58,872 nucleotides of DNA, taken from contig UQBC01000015.1 in assembly GCA_900539195.1 (NCBI GenBank), forward strand, positions 1 through 58,872, read 5' to 3'. Each line of letters begins with the position of its first letter. Within the stretch, counting starts at the first letter, position 1. This document shows positions 40,129-47,620 of this stretch, in pieces. The translations under genes and the position numbers were made by a program. This DNA comes from an uncultured Oscillospiraceae bacterium (GTDB lineage: Bacteria > Bacillota > Clostridia > Oscillospirales > Ruminococcaceae). The notes under the pieces were generated by a model that searched no databases, was not told the DNA's origin, and saw nothing but the letters and a program-made list of their open reading frames with translations.

Positions 40129-40629
40129 TTATTCACTTACAAGCACTTTAACTATCTCACCGACATACATCTCGTGGAAATCGCCTGCGGCATAGCACTT
40201 TTCAATAAGCGACTTGTCTATAAAAGAATCGGGGGTCATCGGCTGTCTGTACAGCTTCTTGCAGACAAGCACGAGCTTTGCCTGCTCTATATAAGCGTAA
40301 TCGTCCGTTGCAGTGCCTGTAAGGTCGGTCTTTGCAAGCTTATTCTCATCTCTGCCCGAATGCGAGCCGAGATAACTCAGCGCTTCCCTGTGTCCGTCGG
40401 GGAGGAATGACAATGTGTAATAATCGCTCTTGTCAACAAATTCCTTTGTGTATCTCTGAGGGCGGATATAGACTACCGTTGTTGGCTTGTTCCACAACTC
40501 GCCCATCTGTCCCCAGCTTACTGTCATTGTATTATAGCCGTCCTTATTTCCTGCTGTGAGCAACGCCCACTCCTTGCCGATAAGTGTGGAGGGATTTAAT
40601 TTCAGTTCTTCTACCGATATTTCTTTCAT
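40129..40629 (-). CDS. Flavin reductase-like (FMN-binding split barrel) protein
   Basis: A 166-residue protein with NTMTVSWGQMGELWNKPTTVVYIRPQRYTKEF and KSDYYTLSFLPDGHREALSYLGSHSGRDENK, typical of the flavoredoxin / flavin reductase family that binds FMN in a split barrel. Related proteins move electrons between flavins or nicotinamide and unknown partners in anaerobes. It is first in a two-gene operon with the P-loop protein. Confidence 0.9.
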   Translation of the reverse strand: MKEISVEELKLNPSTLIGKEWALLTAGNKDGYNTMTVSWGQMGELWNKPTTVVYIRPQRYTKEFVDKSDYYTLSFLPDGHREALSYLGSHSGRDENKLAKTDLTGTATDDYAYIEQAKLVLVCKKLYRQPMTPDSFIDKSLIEKCYAAGDFHEMYVGEIVKVLVSE

Positions 40630-40757
40630 AACCGTAATTCCTTTCGTATTCGTAATAGGGTTATACTTATTTTAGCATTTTTTTGCTGTGTTGTAAAGGC
40701 ATATCACAACTTTACATTCTGCCACAAAAAAACGTGATTTTCACCCGAAAATTTTAC

Positions 40758-40786
40758 TTGCATTTTTCCCCGTATTATACTATAAT
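40758..40786 (+). promoter_or_regulatory. Promoter reading into the GC-rich repeat block
   Basis: TTGCAT (40758-40763), 17-base spacer, TATAAT (40781-40786) on the plus strand. The only thing downstream for 400 bases is the hairpin block, so it may drive a non-coding RNA. Confidence 0.55.
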
Positions 40787-40822
40787 TAATTTTGTATGTT
40801 AAGCACACTGTTGAAAACCAAT

Positions 40823-41045
40823 CGGGGTTGAGAGGCGAAGCCCCCATACAGGTCGTCAGCCATTTGTACCACTGCATCGTGCAGTGGCTTTGTGTGGCTG
40901 ACTGCAAGCATCCTTGCTTGGACTTGGGGCGGCAGCCCCCGTTAATCCCGCACAACAATCCCAAACGGGGTTGAGGGGCGAAGCCCCCAGCAGGTCAAGG
41001 GCGGCAGCCCTGACTTCTCCCCCTTCCTGGGGAAGGGGGCAGGGG
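40823..41045. repeat. GC-rich multi-hairpin repeat block
   Basis: The 23-bp motif starting CGGGGTTGAG and ending GAAGCCCCC occurs at 40823-40845 and 40966-40988. Between and after them are stacked hairpins: GTCAGCCA (40855-40862) with TGGCTGAC (40895-40902) enclosing CCACTGC/GCAGTGG (40869-40887), GCAAG-CATC-CTTGC (40904-40917), GGGGC-GGCA-GCCCC (about 40926-40939), and CCCCCTTCC-TGG-GGAAGGGGG (41019-41039). It looks like a dispersed palindromic repeat of the REP type. Open frames across it on both strands look spurious. The rest of 40630-41190 has no gene. Confidence 0.7.
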
Positions 41046-41192
41046 GATGGGATATTAAAATTGCTCTTTATTTGAACTTAAACCAAGTTTTTTCAGAACA
41101 TATTTTTGCCCTTATCCCGCACCATTATCCCGAAAAACGCATACATTGGACTATACCTCCAAAAAAATTTTCAATAAAATACCCTTAACCTA

Positions 41193-41221
41193 TTGACAAA
41201 GTAGGTTTTAGGTAGTATAAT
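41193..41221 (+). promoter_or_regulatory. Promoter of the cysteine-importer operon
   Basis: TTGACA (41193-41198), 17-base spacer, TATAAT (41216-41221). Transcription starts about 54 bases before the leader ORF and 255 bases before the first transporter gene. A hairpin CATCGG/CCGATG (41227-41245) forms the very 5' end. Confidence 0.85.
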
Positions 41222-41281
41222 AGCATCATCGGAACAAAACCGATGAGAATTATAAGTTTTGAAACAAACGGAGGAAATACG

Positions 41282-41392
41282 ATGTACGCTACTATTTCAT
41301 CAACGCACAACAGAATAATGTGTTGCTGTATCAGCTCCCGGACAAGTAAAATGGCATTTGGGTGCAGCGGCATTGTTGTCATACAGCCGTAA
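41282..41392 (+). CDS. 36-residue leader peptide with three consecutive cysteine codons
   Basis: ATG at 41282 with GGAGG 8 bases upstream opens a frame of 36 codons reading MYATISSTHNRIMCCCISSR and onward to VVIQP and TAA at 41390-41392. Codons 14-16 are TGT TGC TGT (41321-41329); a fourth Cys codon is number 28. The ORF lies in the leader of an ABC importer operon whose binding protein resembles cysteine-binding proteins. The codon run, the strong ribosome binding site and the overlapping alternative hairpins are what is expected of a leader peptide that senses cysteinyl-tRNA. The peptide itself probably has no separate function. Confidence 0.75.
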   Translation: MYATISSTHNRIMCCCISSRTSKMAFGCSGIVVIQP

Positions 41393-41449
41393 AAGCACTG
41401 CGGCGACTGTCATTTGTCCGGGAGCATAATTGCCCGGCTTTTATTTTGC
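41334..41449 (+). promoter_or_regulatory. Alternative hairpins overlapping the leader ORF (attenuator)
   Basis: GCTCCCGGACAA (41334-41345), starting five bases after the Cys codons, is perfectly complementary to TTGTCCGGGAGC (41414-41425). The second arm contains CCGGG (41418-41422), which can instead pair with CCCGG (41433-41437) followed by CTTTTATTTT, a terminator-like structure. Further helices between the arms (CGGC/GCCG and GCAG/CTGC) can also rearrange. Ribosome position on the leader would decide which form folds. Confidence 0.65.
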
Positions 41450-41482
41450 CTGTGGCACAGTAAATCGAAAGGATGTGACGGT

Positions 41483-42142
41483 ATGGATCTTAACGCTATC
41501 GCTGAGTACCTGCCGCTGTTCGGGGAAGCCGCACTGCTGACTGTAAAGCTCGGTGTTCTTGGTATAATATTCTCGATCATCATAGGGCTTATATGTGCAG
41601 TGGTTCAGTACTACAAGGTACCGGTTATCCGCCGTATAGTTTCCGTCTACATTGAAATCAGCCGCAATACACCGCTTTTAGTACAGCTTTTTTTCATCTA
41701 TTACGGACTGCCTAAAGTCGGCATACCGACCGACGCCGAAACCTGCGGTATCGCAGGACTTGCCTTCCTCGGAGGAAGCTACATGGCGGAGGCTTTCAGG
41801 AGCGGACTTGAATCGGTAGACAAGATACAGACAGAAAGCGCCTATTCTCTCGGAATGAACAAAATGCAGGCAATGCGTTATGTGATACTTCCGCAGGCAA
41901 TGTCGGTAAGTATCCCGGCATTTGTCGCAAATGTGATATTTCTTATGAAGGAAACGAGCGTGTTCAGTGCGATAAGCCTGCTTGACCTTATGTTTATGGC
42001 AAAGGATCTTATGGGAATGTATAACGATACCACCGAGGCTCTGTGCCTGCTGGTCGGCTTCTATCTCATAATACTTCTTCCGATCTCAATCGTCGGAACG
42101 ATAGTTGAAAGGAGGGTACGCCGTGCAGGATTTGGCGGTTAA
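41483..42142 (+). CDS. Amino-acid ABC transporter permease (cysteine/cystine type), first subunit
   Basis: The start at 41483 (MDLNAIAEYLPLFGEAALLT) has AAAGGA upstream; the longer frame from 41414 overlaps the attenuator and is not used. The 219-residue protein has about five membrane helices and the HisM/GlnP signature in AYSLGMNKMQAMRYVILPQAMSVSIPAF (EAA loop), plus YIEISRNTPLLVQLFFIYYGLPK. It forms the membrane channel together with the next gene's product. It overlaps the next gene by 20 bases. Confidence 0.92.
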   Translation: MDLNAIAEYLPLFGEAALLTVKLGVLGIIFSIIIGLICAVVQYYKVPVIRRIVSVYIEISRNTPLLVQLFFIYYGLPKVGIPTDAETCGIAGLAFLGGSYMAEAFRSGLESVDKIQTESAYSLGMNKMQAMRYVILPQAMSVSIPAFVANVIFLMKETSVFSAISLLDLMFMAKDLMGMYNDTTEALCLLVGFYLIILLPISIVGTIVERRVRRAGFGG

Positions 42143-42809
42143 TCTCGGAATAGACGTTCTGTTCAAGGGTACGAACTTCATAAGACTTCTCGGAGGGCTG
42201 TGGACGGCGCTCTGGATAAGCCTTGTATCCGTTGCGATAAGCATACCGCTCGGTATCGGAATGGGCGTACTTATGACAAAGAAGAACAGGATATTGAAAG
42301 CCGTTCTTCGTGTGTATCTTGAATTTATAAGAATAATGCCGCAGCTCGTGCTTCTTTTCATAATGTTCTTCGGAACGACAAGAGCTTTCGGCTGGGATCT
42401 TTCGGGCGAAGCGGCCTCTATAATAGTATTCGTATTATGGGGCACTGCCGAAATGGGCGACCTTGTGAGAGGCGCACTTATCTCAATACCGAAGCATCAG
42501 TATGAAAGCAGTGAGGCTCTCGGACTTACAAATGCACAGACTTATCTTTATGTTATCATACCGCAGACGATAAGACGGCTCATACCGCTTTCGATAAATC
42601 TGATAACAAGAATGATAAAGACGACAAGCCTTATCCTTATGATAGGCGTTGTAGAAGTTCTGAAGGTCGCACAGCAGATAATAGAAGCTAACAGAATGAC
42701 AAGTCCGAATGGTGCATTCGGAGTATATCTGACGGTATTCCTGCTATACTTCATCGCCTGCTGGCCGATAAGTATGCTTGCGAAATACCTTGAAAAGAAA
42801 TGGAGCTAA
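42123..42809 (+). CDS. Amino-acid ABC transporter permease, second subunit
   Basis: The start is GTG at 42123 with AAAGGAGG 8 bases upstream; the frame is open from a TTG at 42105. The 228-residue protein has YLEFIRIMPQLVLLFIMFFG and the EAA loop SSEALGLTNAQTYLYVIIPQTIRRLIPL, with five membrane helices. Two different permease subunits form a heterodimeric channel. It overlaps the end of the first permease gene by 20 bases, and the ATPase gene begins 6 bases after its stop. Confidence 0.92.
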   Translation: MQDLAVNLGIDVLFKGTNFIRLLGGLWTALWISLVSVAISIPLGIGMGVLMTKKNRILKAVLRVYLEFIRIMPQLVLLFIMFFGTTRAFGWDLSGEAASIIVFVLWGTAEMGDLVRGALISIPKHQYESSEALGLTNAQTYLYVIIPQTIRRLIPLSINLITRMIKTTSLILMIGVVEVLKVAQQIIEANRMTSPNGAFGVYLTVFLLYFIACWPISMLAKYLEKKWS

Positions 42810-42814
42810 AGCGT

Positions 42815-43585
42815 ATGGCAGATGCATTATTAACAATAGACAACGTTGTAAAGCGTTTTGATAACGCAACGATACTTGACGGTATCAGCTTTTCCGTAAA
42901 AAAGAGCGAGGTCATAGTAATAGTAGGGCCGAGCGGCTGCGGAAAGTCAACTCTCCTGCGCTGTATAAACGCACTTGAGCCGATACAGGAAGGCAGTATA
43001 ACGCTTGACGGCGATGTAATCGAAAGAAACAGCAAGACGCTTCCTCTTTTAAGACAGCGTATAGGAATGGTATTCCAGAGCTATGACCTGTTCCCTCACC
43101 TGACGGTGCTTGACAATATTCTTCTTGCACCGTGCAAGGTACAGAAAAGGGATAAAGAAGAGGTAAAGCAGGAGGCAATGTCACTGCTCGAAAGAGTGGG
43201 ACTTAAAGAAAAGGCTAAAAGCTACCCCAGAGAGCTTTCCGGCGGTCAGAAGCAGCGTGTGGCTATCGTCCGTGCGCTTTGTATGCACCCTGAAATACTG
43301 CTCTTTGACGAGGTAACTGCGGCACTCGATCCCGAAATGGTCCGTGAGGTACTTGACGTTATGCTCGATCTTGCAAAGCAGGGTCGCACAATGCTGATAG
43401 TAACACACGAAATGCAGTTTGCAAGAGCGATAGCAGACAGAATAATCTTCCTCGACAACGGAAAAATCGTGGAAGAAGCAACGCCCGATGAGTTCTTTGA
43501 TAATCCTAAGACAGAAAGGGCAAAACAATTCCTTAACACATTTGAGTTTGACTCGGTAAGAGCAAAGAAAGAACTCGCAGAATAA
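42815..43585 (+). CDS. Amino-acid ABC transporter ATPase (GlnQ/HisP type)
   Basis: The start at 42815 (MADALLTIDNVVKRF) has GGAG 9 bases upstream; an ATG at 42800 lies inside the previous gene. The 256-residue protein has Walker A GPSGCGKSTLLRC (near 37-49), signature LSGGQKQRVAIVRAL, Walker B ILLFDEVTAALDPE (DEVT in place of the common DEPT) and the switch His in IVTHEM. It energises the two permeases. Confidence 0.95.
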   Translation: MADALLTIDNVVKRFDNATILDGISFSVKKSEVIVIVGPSGCGKSTLLRCINALEPIQEGSITLDGDVIERNSKTLPLLRQRIGMVFQSYDLFPHLTVLDNILLAPCKVQKRDKEEVKQEAMSLLERVGLKEKAKSYPRELSGGQKQRVAIVRALCMHPEILLFDEVTAALDPEMVREVLDVMLDLAKQGRTMLIVTHEMQFARAIADRIIFLDNGKIVEEATPDEFFDNPKTERAKQFLNTFEFDSVRAKKELAE

Positions 43586-43613
43586 AGAGAGATATTTAAA
43601 GGAGATAATCACA

Positions 43614-44498
43614 ATGAAAAAGTTAAACTTCAAGAAACTGATAGCACTCGGTCTTACGGCAGCTGCGGCAGTAGCTTCATTCACAGCGTGCAGCACAAAC
43701 GCAACAAGCGGCGGCAGTGACGGCAACACAGGCTCAAAAGTTTACCGTACACTTGACGAGATAAAGGCAAGCGGTAAGATAAACATCGGCGTATTCTCAG
43801 ACAAGAACCCTTTCGGCTATGTTGATGAGAACGGCGAATATCAGGGCTATGACATTTATTTTGCAAACAGACTCGGCAAGGATTTAGGCGTTGAGATAAA
43901 CTATGTTTCAACAGAGGCAGCTAACCGTGTTGAATACCTTGAAACAGGCAAGGTTGATATTATCCTTGCAAACTTCACTGTAACAGAAGAAAGAGCGGAA
44001 AAGGTTGACTTTGCACTTCCTTACATGAACGTTGCACTCGGCGTTGTTTCACCCGACAGCAATGTTATCACATCACTTGACAACTGGAAGGCTGAGGACA
44101 AGATGATCGTTATCTCGGGTACAACTGCTGAGCTTTATCTCACAAAGAACTACCCCGACATCAAGCTCCAGAAGTATGATTCATACGCTACGGCGAAGAG
44201 CGCTATCGAAAACGGCAACGGCGTTGCTTGGGCTAACGACAACACAGAGGTCATCGCATTTGCAAAGCAGAACAAGGGCTATACTGTAGGCATTGACTCA
44301 CTCGGCAGCCAGGATACTATCGCTCCTGCTGTTACAAAGGGCAACGAAACGCTCCTTAACTGGATAAACGATGAAATCAAGACGCTCGGCAAGGAAAACT
44401 TCTTCCACGCAGACTATGACGCTACTCTTACAGACACATACGGTGCAGACTACAAGGAAACACTCGTTGTAGAGGGCGGCGAAGTAAAGAAAAGCTGA
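43614..44498 (+). CDS. Cysteine-type ABC transporter substrate-binding lipoprotein
   Basis: A 294-residue protein with a lipoprotein signal (MKKLNFKKLIALGLTAAAAV, lipidated Cys 26) and a family 3 solute-binding fold. Segments such as FGYVDENGEYQGYDI, EAANRVEYLETGKVDIILAN, LPYMNVALGVVSP and ENFFHADYDATL are close to what I recall of the Campylobacter cysteine-binding protein CjaA and related cystine/cysteine binders. AAAGGAG precedes the start. With the Cys-codon leader this makes cysteine or cystine the likely cargo. The identity to CjaA has not been computed. Confidence 0.9.
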   Translation: MKKLNFKKLIALGLTAAAAVASFTACSTNATSGGSDGNTGSKVYRTLDEIKASGKINIGVFSDKNPFGYVDENGEYQGYDIYFANRLGKDLGVEINYVSTEAANRVEYLETGKVDIILANFTVTEERAEKVDFALPYMNVALGVVSPDSNVITSLDNWKAEDKMIVISGTTAELYLTKNYPDIKLQKYDSYATAKSAIENGNGVAWANDNTEVIAFAKQNKGYTVGIDSLGSQDTIAPAVTKGNETLLNWINDEIKTLGKENFFHADYDATLTDTYGADYKETLVVEGGEVKKS

Positions 44499-44521
44499 GA
44501 ATAAAGATATATAAATACAGT

Positions 44522-44553
44522 TTATGAGGAGCCGAAAAGCTCCTCATAAAAAC
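44522..44553 (+). terminator. Terminator of the cysteine-importer operon
   Basis: TTATGAGGAGC (44522-44532) pairs perfectly with GCTCCTCATAA (44539-44549), followed by AAACTTT. The stem is strong but the T tract is short. Confidence 0.75.
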
Positions 44554-44573
44554 TTTAAGTGCAGGTGAGAACA

Positions 44574-45212
44574 ATGAAAAGGATACTTTGCTTCGGCGAC
44601 TCGAATACTTGGGGACTTATCCCCGGCACTGACAAGAGATTTGCCGACGGTGTACGCTGGACAAGCATTATAAGAAACGACCTTGAGCAAAGCGGCTATG
44701 AGATAATAGAAGAAGGGCTTTGCGGAAGAACAACGGTTTTTGAGGACCCCGACAGGATTGGCAGAGCAGGCGACAAGCTGCTCCCTGTATTCCTTGAAAG
44801 CCACGCTCCGCTGGATATGGTCATTATAATGCTCGGAACGAACGACTGCAAGCCGGTTTATAACGCTGACGCAGAAACGATTGCGCACGGTGCGGAACGT
44901 CTTATCGAGCAGGTAAGAGCGTATGCCGGTAATTGCCGTGTCCTGCTCATTTCACCTATAGAGCTTGGGAATGACGTATGGCAGGAAAGATACGATCCGC
45001 AGTTTGACGCAGGCTCGCCCGCCGTTTCACGAAATCTGAAATACACCTTTGCAAAGGTCGCAAGAAAGCACGGTACAGATATACTTGCCGCCTCCGACCA
45101 CGCAAAACCAAGCAGTATAGACTGCGAACATCTTGACGAGAACGGACACAATGCGCTTGCCCGTGCGGTCGAGGACAAGATACTCAGTATTTACGGAAGG
45201 GCGGCTTCATAA
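44574..45212 (+). CDS. SGNH/GDSL-family hydrolase (aryl esterase / arylsulfate-like)
   Basis: The start at 44574 (MKRILCFGDSNTWGLIPGTD) has AGGTGAG upstream. The 212-residue protein has block I FGDSNTWG with the Ser nucleophile (near 10), a Gly block in EGLCGRTT, the Asn block MLGTNDCK (near 88) and the catalytic Asp/His in CEHLDENGHNAL (near 188-199). This matches SGNH esterases of the kind active on small acyl or aryl esters. It has no signal peptide. The first gene of a plus-strand run; azlC follows 5 bases later. Confidence 0.9.
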   Translation: MKRILCFGDSNTWGLIPGTDKRFADGVRWTSIIRNDLEQSGYEIIEEGLCGRTTVFEDPDRIGRAGDKLLPVFLESHAPLDMVIIMLGTNDCKPVYNADAETIAHGAERLIEQVRAYAGNCRVLLISPIELGNDVWQERYDPQFDAGSPAVSRNLKYTFAKVARKHGTDILAASDHAKPSSIDCEHLDENGHNALARAVEDKILSIYGRAAS

Positions 45213-45217
45213 ACCAA

Positions 45218-46012
45218 ATGACAAAAAAGCAACTTATCAGGCACTCTTTCATAAAGAGCCTGCCTGTACTGTGCAGTTATCTGTTTTTAGGTATGGCATA
45301 CGGAATGATGATGGCGGAGGCAGGGTATCAGTGGTACTACTCGCTGTTCTCCTGTCTGTTCCTCTACTCCGGAACCTGCCAGTTCTTACTTATAACATTT
45401 TTCAGCAGCGGAGCGTCACTACTTACGGTGGCGCTCACTGTTCTGCTTGTAAACAGCAGGCAGAGCTTCTACAGCCTTACATTTCTGAAGGATTTTAACG
45501 CTATGGGAAAGCGTAAGCTGTATATGATACATTCGATGACGGATGAAACGTATGCGGTAAACACTACGCTCGACTATATGCCGGAGGATGACAAGCACAG
45601 CACCATGTTCGGCGTTGCGCTTTTCAGCCATTTCTACTGGACGTTCTTTTCGGTACTGGGAAGCGTTATCGGACAGCTTCTCCCGTTTCAGCTTGAGGGT
45701 GTTGACTTCTGTATGACGGCGCTGTTCGTCATTATCTTTATCGACAAGTGGGAACACGCCGACAGGCACTCCCCTGCGCTTATCGGTCTTGGTGTAGGCG
45801 TACTGTGCCTGCTTATATTCGGTCAGAACAGCTTTATGCTCCCTGCTCTGCTCTTATCCACAGCGCTTTTACTGCTGATAACAAATACAGACTTCGGTAA
45901 GAAAAAGGGCGGAAAGGATAACGATGAGATAAAAACGGCAGATGAAAAAACAGAGATAGTTACTTCTCCGGAAGATATTATCACCGATGAAAAGGAGGAG
46001 CGGAAGATATGA
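45218..46012 (+). CDS. azlC: AzlC-family branched-chain amino acid exporter subunit
   Basis: A 264-residue protein with the AzlC core (about 1-225): SLPVLCSYLFLGMAYGMMMAEAG, LFSCLFLYSGTCQFLLITFF, LLVNSRQSFYSLTFLKDF and TDETYAVNT, with five to six membrane helices. A charged C-terminal tail of about 40 residues (KKKGGKDNDEIKTADEKTEI) is unusual. AzlC and AzlD together export branched-chain amino acids and analogues. It overlaps azlD by an ATGA. Confidence 0.92.
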   Translation: MTKKQLIRHSFIKSLPVLCSYLFLGMAYGMMMAEAGYQWYYSLFSCLFLYSGTCQFLLITFFSSGASLLTVALTVLLVNSRQSFYSLTFLKDFNAMGKRKLYMIHSMTDETYAVNTTLDYMPEDDKHSTMFGVALFSHFYWTFFSVLGSVIGQLLPFQLEGVDFCMTALFVIIFIDKWEHADRHSPALIGLGVGVLCLLIFGQNSFMLPALLLSTALLLLITNTDFGKKKGGKDNDEIKTADEKTEIVTSPEDIITDEKEERKI

Positions 46013-46368
46013 CATCAACTCCTATGACACCTTTACAGATGGTGATAGCGATAGTTATCAGTGCTGTTATCACATTCTCACTGCGTGCGCTGCCCTTTGT
46101 AATCTTTCACGGCAACAGGAAAATGCCAAAGTGGCTCGAACGCATAGAAAAGTCGCTCCCGGCTATGATAATGTCGATACTTATAATCTACTGCCTTAAG
46201 GACATCGGTGACAATATGTTCGGCGTCGGTATACCAAGACTTCTTGCGGTACTTATCACAGGCGGAAGCTACAAGCTGTGGCATAACACTTTCGTAAGCA
46301 TGGCGGCAGGCACGCTGTCATATATGGGTCTGCTGTACTTATTCAGCCATGTGCTGACAATGGCATAA
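46009..46368 (+). CDS. azlD: AzlD-family branched-chain amino acid exporter subunit
   Basis: A 119-residue membrane protein with ITFSLRALPFVIFHGNRKMPKWLERIEKSLPAMIMSILIIYCL, the AzlD pattern, and four membrane helices. It begins in the stop codon of azlC (ATGA) behind AAGGAGG, so the two subunits are made in a fixed ratio. Confidence 0.9.
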   Translation: MTSTPMTPLQMVIAIVISAVITFSLRALPFVIFHGNRKMPKWLERIEKSLPAMIMSILIIYCLKDIGDNMFGVGIPRLLAVLITGGSYKLWHNTFVSMAAGTLSYMGLLYLFSHVLTMA

Positions 46369-46384
46369 GGAAAGGAAAATAACT

Positions 46385-47512
46385 TTGGAAATAACCGTAA
46401 GCGAGCTTGAAAGGCTCTCCCCCGACAGCTATATTTTATATGACACACGCAGTGAGCAGGAAAAGCTGTACGGCGTTATGGAGGGTGCTGTATCGGTTTC
46501 GGCAGACGAGCTTTTAGCCGCACCGCCTGAGGACAAAACTCAGAAGCTGATTATCTGCTGTGCAAGAGGAAAATTCAGCGTAGATACCGCAGAACAATTA
46601 TCGGAAATGGGTTATGACGCATATTCGCTTTCGGGCGGATATGCCGCATGGCTTCTTGCTGTAATGCAGAAGGAACAGGCTGACGAGGTTTCAAAGCGTG
46701 TCGAACAGAGCCTGCAAAAGAAGTTCCGCAAAAAGATATGGGCGGCATTCACAAAGGCTGTAAAGCAGTATGAACTTGTAAAGGAAAACGACCGTATCGC
46801 CGTATGTATTTCGGGCGGTAAGGATTCGATGCTGATGGCTAAGCTGTTCCAGGAGCTTCACCGCCACAGTGATTTTCCGTTCGAGGTGAAATTTATCGTA
46901 ATGGACCCAGGCTACAGCACGGCAAACAGAAATGTTATCGAAGAGAACGCACGCAAGCTGAAAATACCGATAGAGATATTCGAGTCGGACATTTTCGATT
47001 CTGTTTATAACATTGAAAAATCTCCCTGTTATCTTTGTGCGAGGATGAGGAGAGGTCACCTGTATAACTATGCAAAGAGCCTCGGCTGTAACAAGATAGC
47101 GCTCGGACATCACTATGACGATGTGATTGAAACGATACTTATGGGTATGCTGTACGGCGCTCAGATACAGACGATGATGCCGAAGCTCCACAGCACGAAC
47201 TTTGAGGGAATGGAGCTTATACGTCCGCTGTACCTTGTGCGTGAGGACGATATAAAAGCGTGGAGAGACTACAACGGTCTGCACTTTATACAGTGTGCCT
47301 GCAAATTCACGGACACCTGCACTACCTGCAACAACGAGGAGAACCGTTCAAAGCGTGTGGAGATAAAACAGCTTATTGCAAAGCTGAAGCAGACAAATCC
47401 TGAGGTTGAAAAGCATATTTTCAAGAGCGTTGAAAACGTGAATATCGATACTGTCATTGCGTGGAAAAAGGGAGGAGAAAAGCATCACTTCCTTGACAGC
47501 TATGATGAATGA
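46385..47512 (+). CDS. Rhodanese-TtcA fusion: tRNA thiolation-type PP-loop enzyme
   Basis: A 375-residue protein with TTG start at 46385 behind AAGGAAA. Residues 1-95 form a rhodanese domain with the active-site loop CCARGKFS (Cys 59), able to carry a persulfide. Residues about 115-375 are a TtcA-like ATP pyrophosphatase: PP-loop SGGKDS (143-148), CYLC (Cys 215, 218) and a later CACKFTDTCTTC cluster, consistent with an Fe-S-dependent 2-thiolation enzyme. The fusion would hand sulfur directly to the tRNA-modifying site. Whether the product is 2-thiocytidine at position 32 or another thiolation is not certain. It follows azlD by 16 bases. Confidence 0.85.
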   Translation: MEITVSELERLSPDSYILYDTRSEQEKLYGVMEGAVSVSADELLAAPPEDKTQKLIICCARGKFSVDTAEQLSEMGYDAYSLSGGYAAWLLAVMQKEQADEVSKRVEQSLQKKFRKKIWAAFTKAVKQYELVKENDRIAVCISGGKDSMLMAKLFQELHRHSDFPFEVKFIVMDPGYSTANRNVIEENARKLKIPIEIFESDIFDSVYNIEKSPCYLCARMRRGHLYNYAKSLGCNKIALGHHYDDVIETILMGMLYGAQIQTMMPKLHSTNFEGMELIRPLYLVREDDIKAWRDYNGLHFIQCACKFTDTCTTCNNEENRSKRVEIKQLIAKLKQTNPEVEKHIFKSVENVNIDTVIAWKKGGEKHHFLDSYDE

Positions 47513-47564
47513 TATGATATTTGCATTTTCTGTGCGGATAAGGTAAAATATAATAGCAAGCTAT

Positions 47565-47591
47565 GCCGTCACGGTTATAAATTGTGACGGC
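47565..47591 (+). terminator. Hairpin after the rhodanese-TtcA gene
   Basis: GCCGTCAC (47565-47572) pairs perfectly with GTGACGGC (47584-47591), followed by ACTTAATTT. The T run is weak. Confidence 0.6.
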
Positions 47592-47620
47592 ACTTAATTT
47601 CTCAAAGGGAGGCGGATAAA

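Noticed and set aside
40704..40974. Open frames on both strands over the GC-rich block (86 and 60 codons)
   Set aside because: They follow the hairpin repeats, have no ribosome binding sites and show repeat-derived composition (Cys, Gly, Pro, Lys).
41414..41482. Upstream extension of the first permease frame
   Set aside because: It would start inside the attenuator hairpin without a ribosome binding site; the ATG at 41483 has one.
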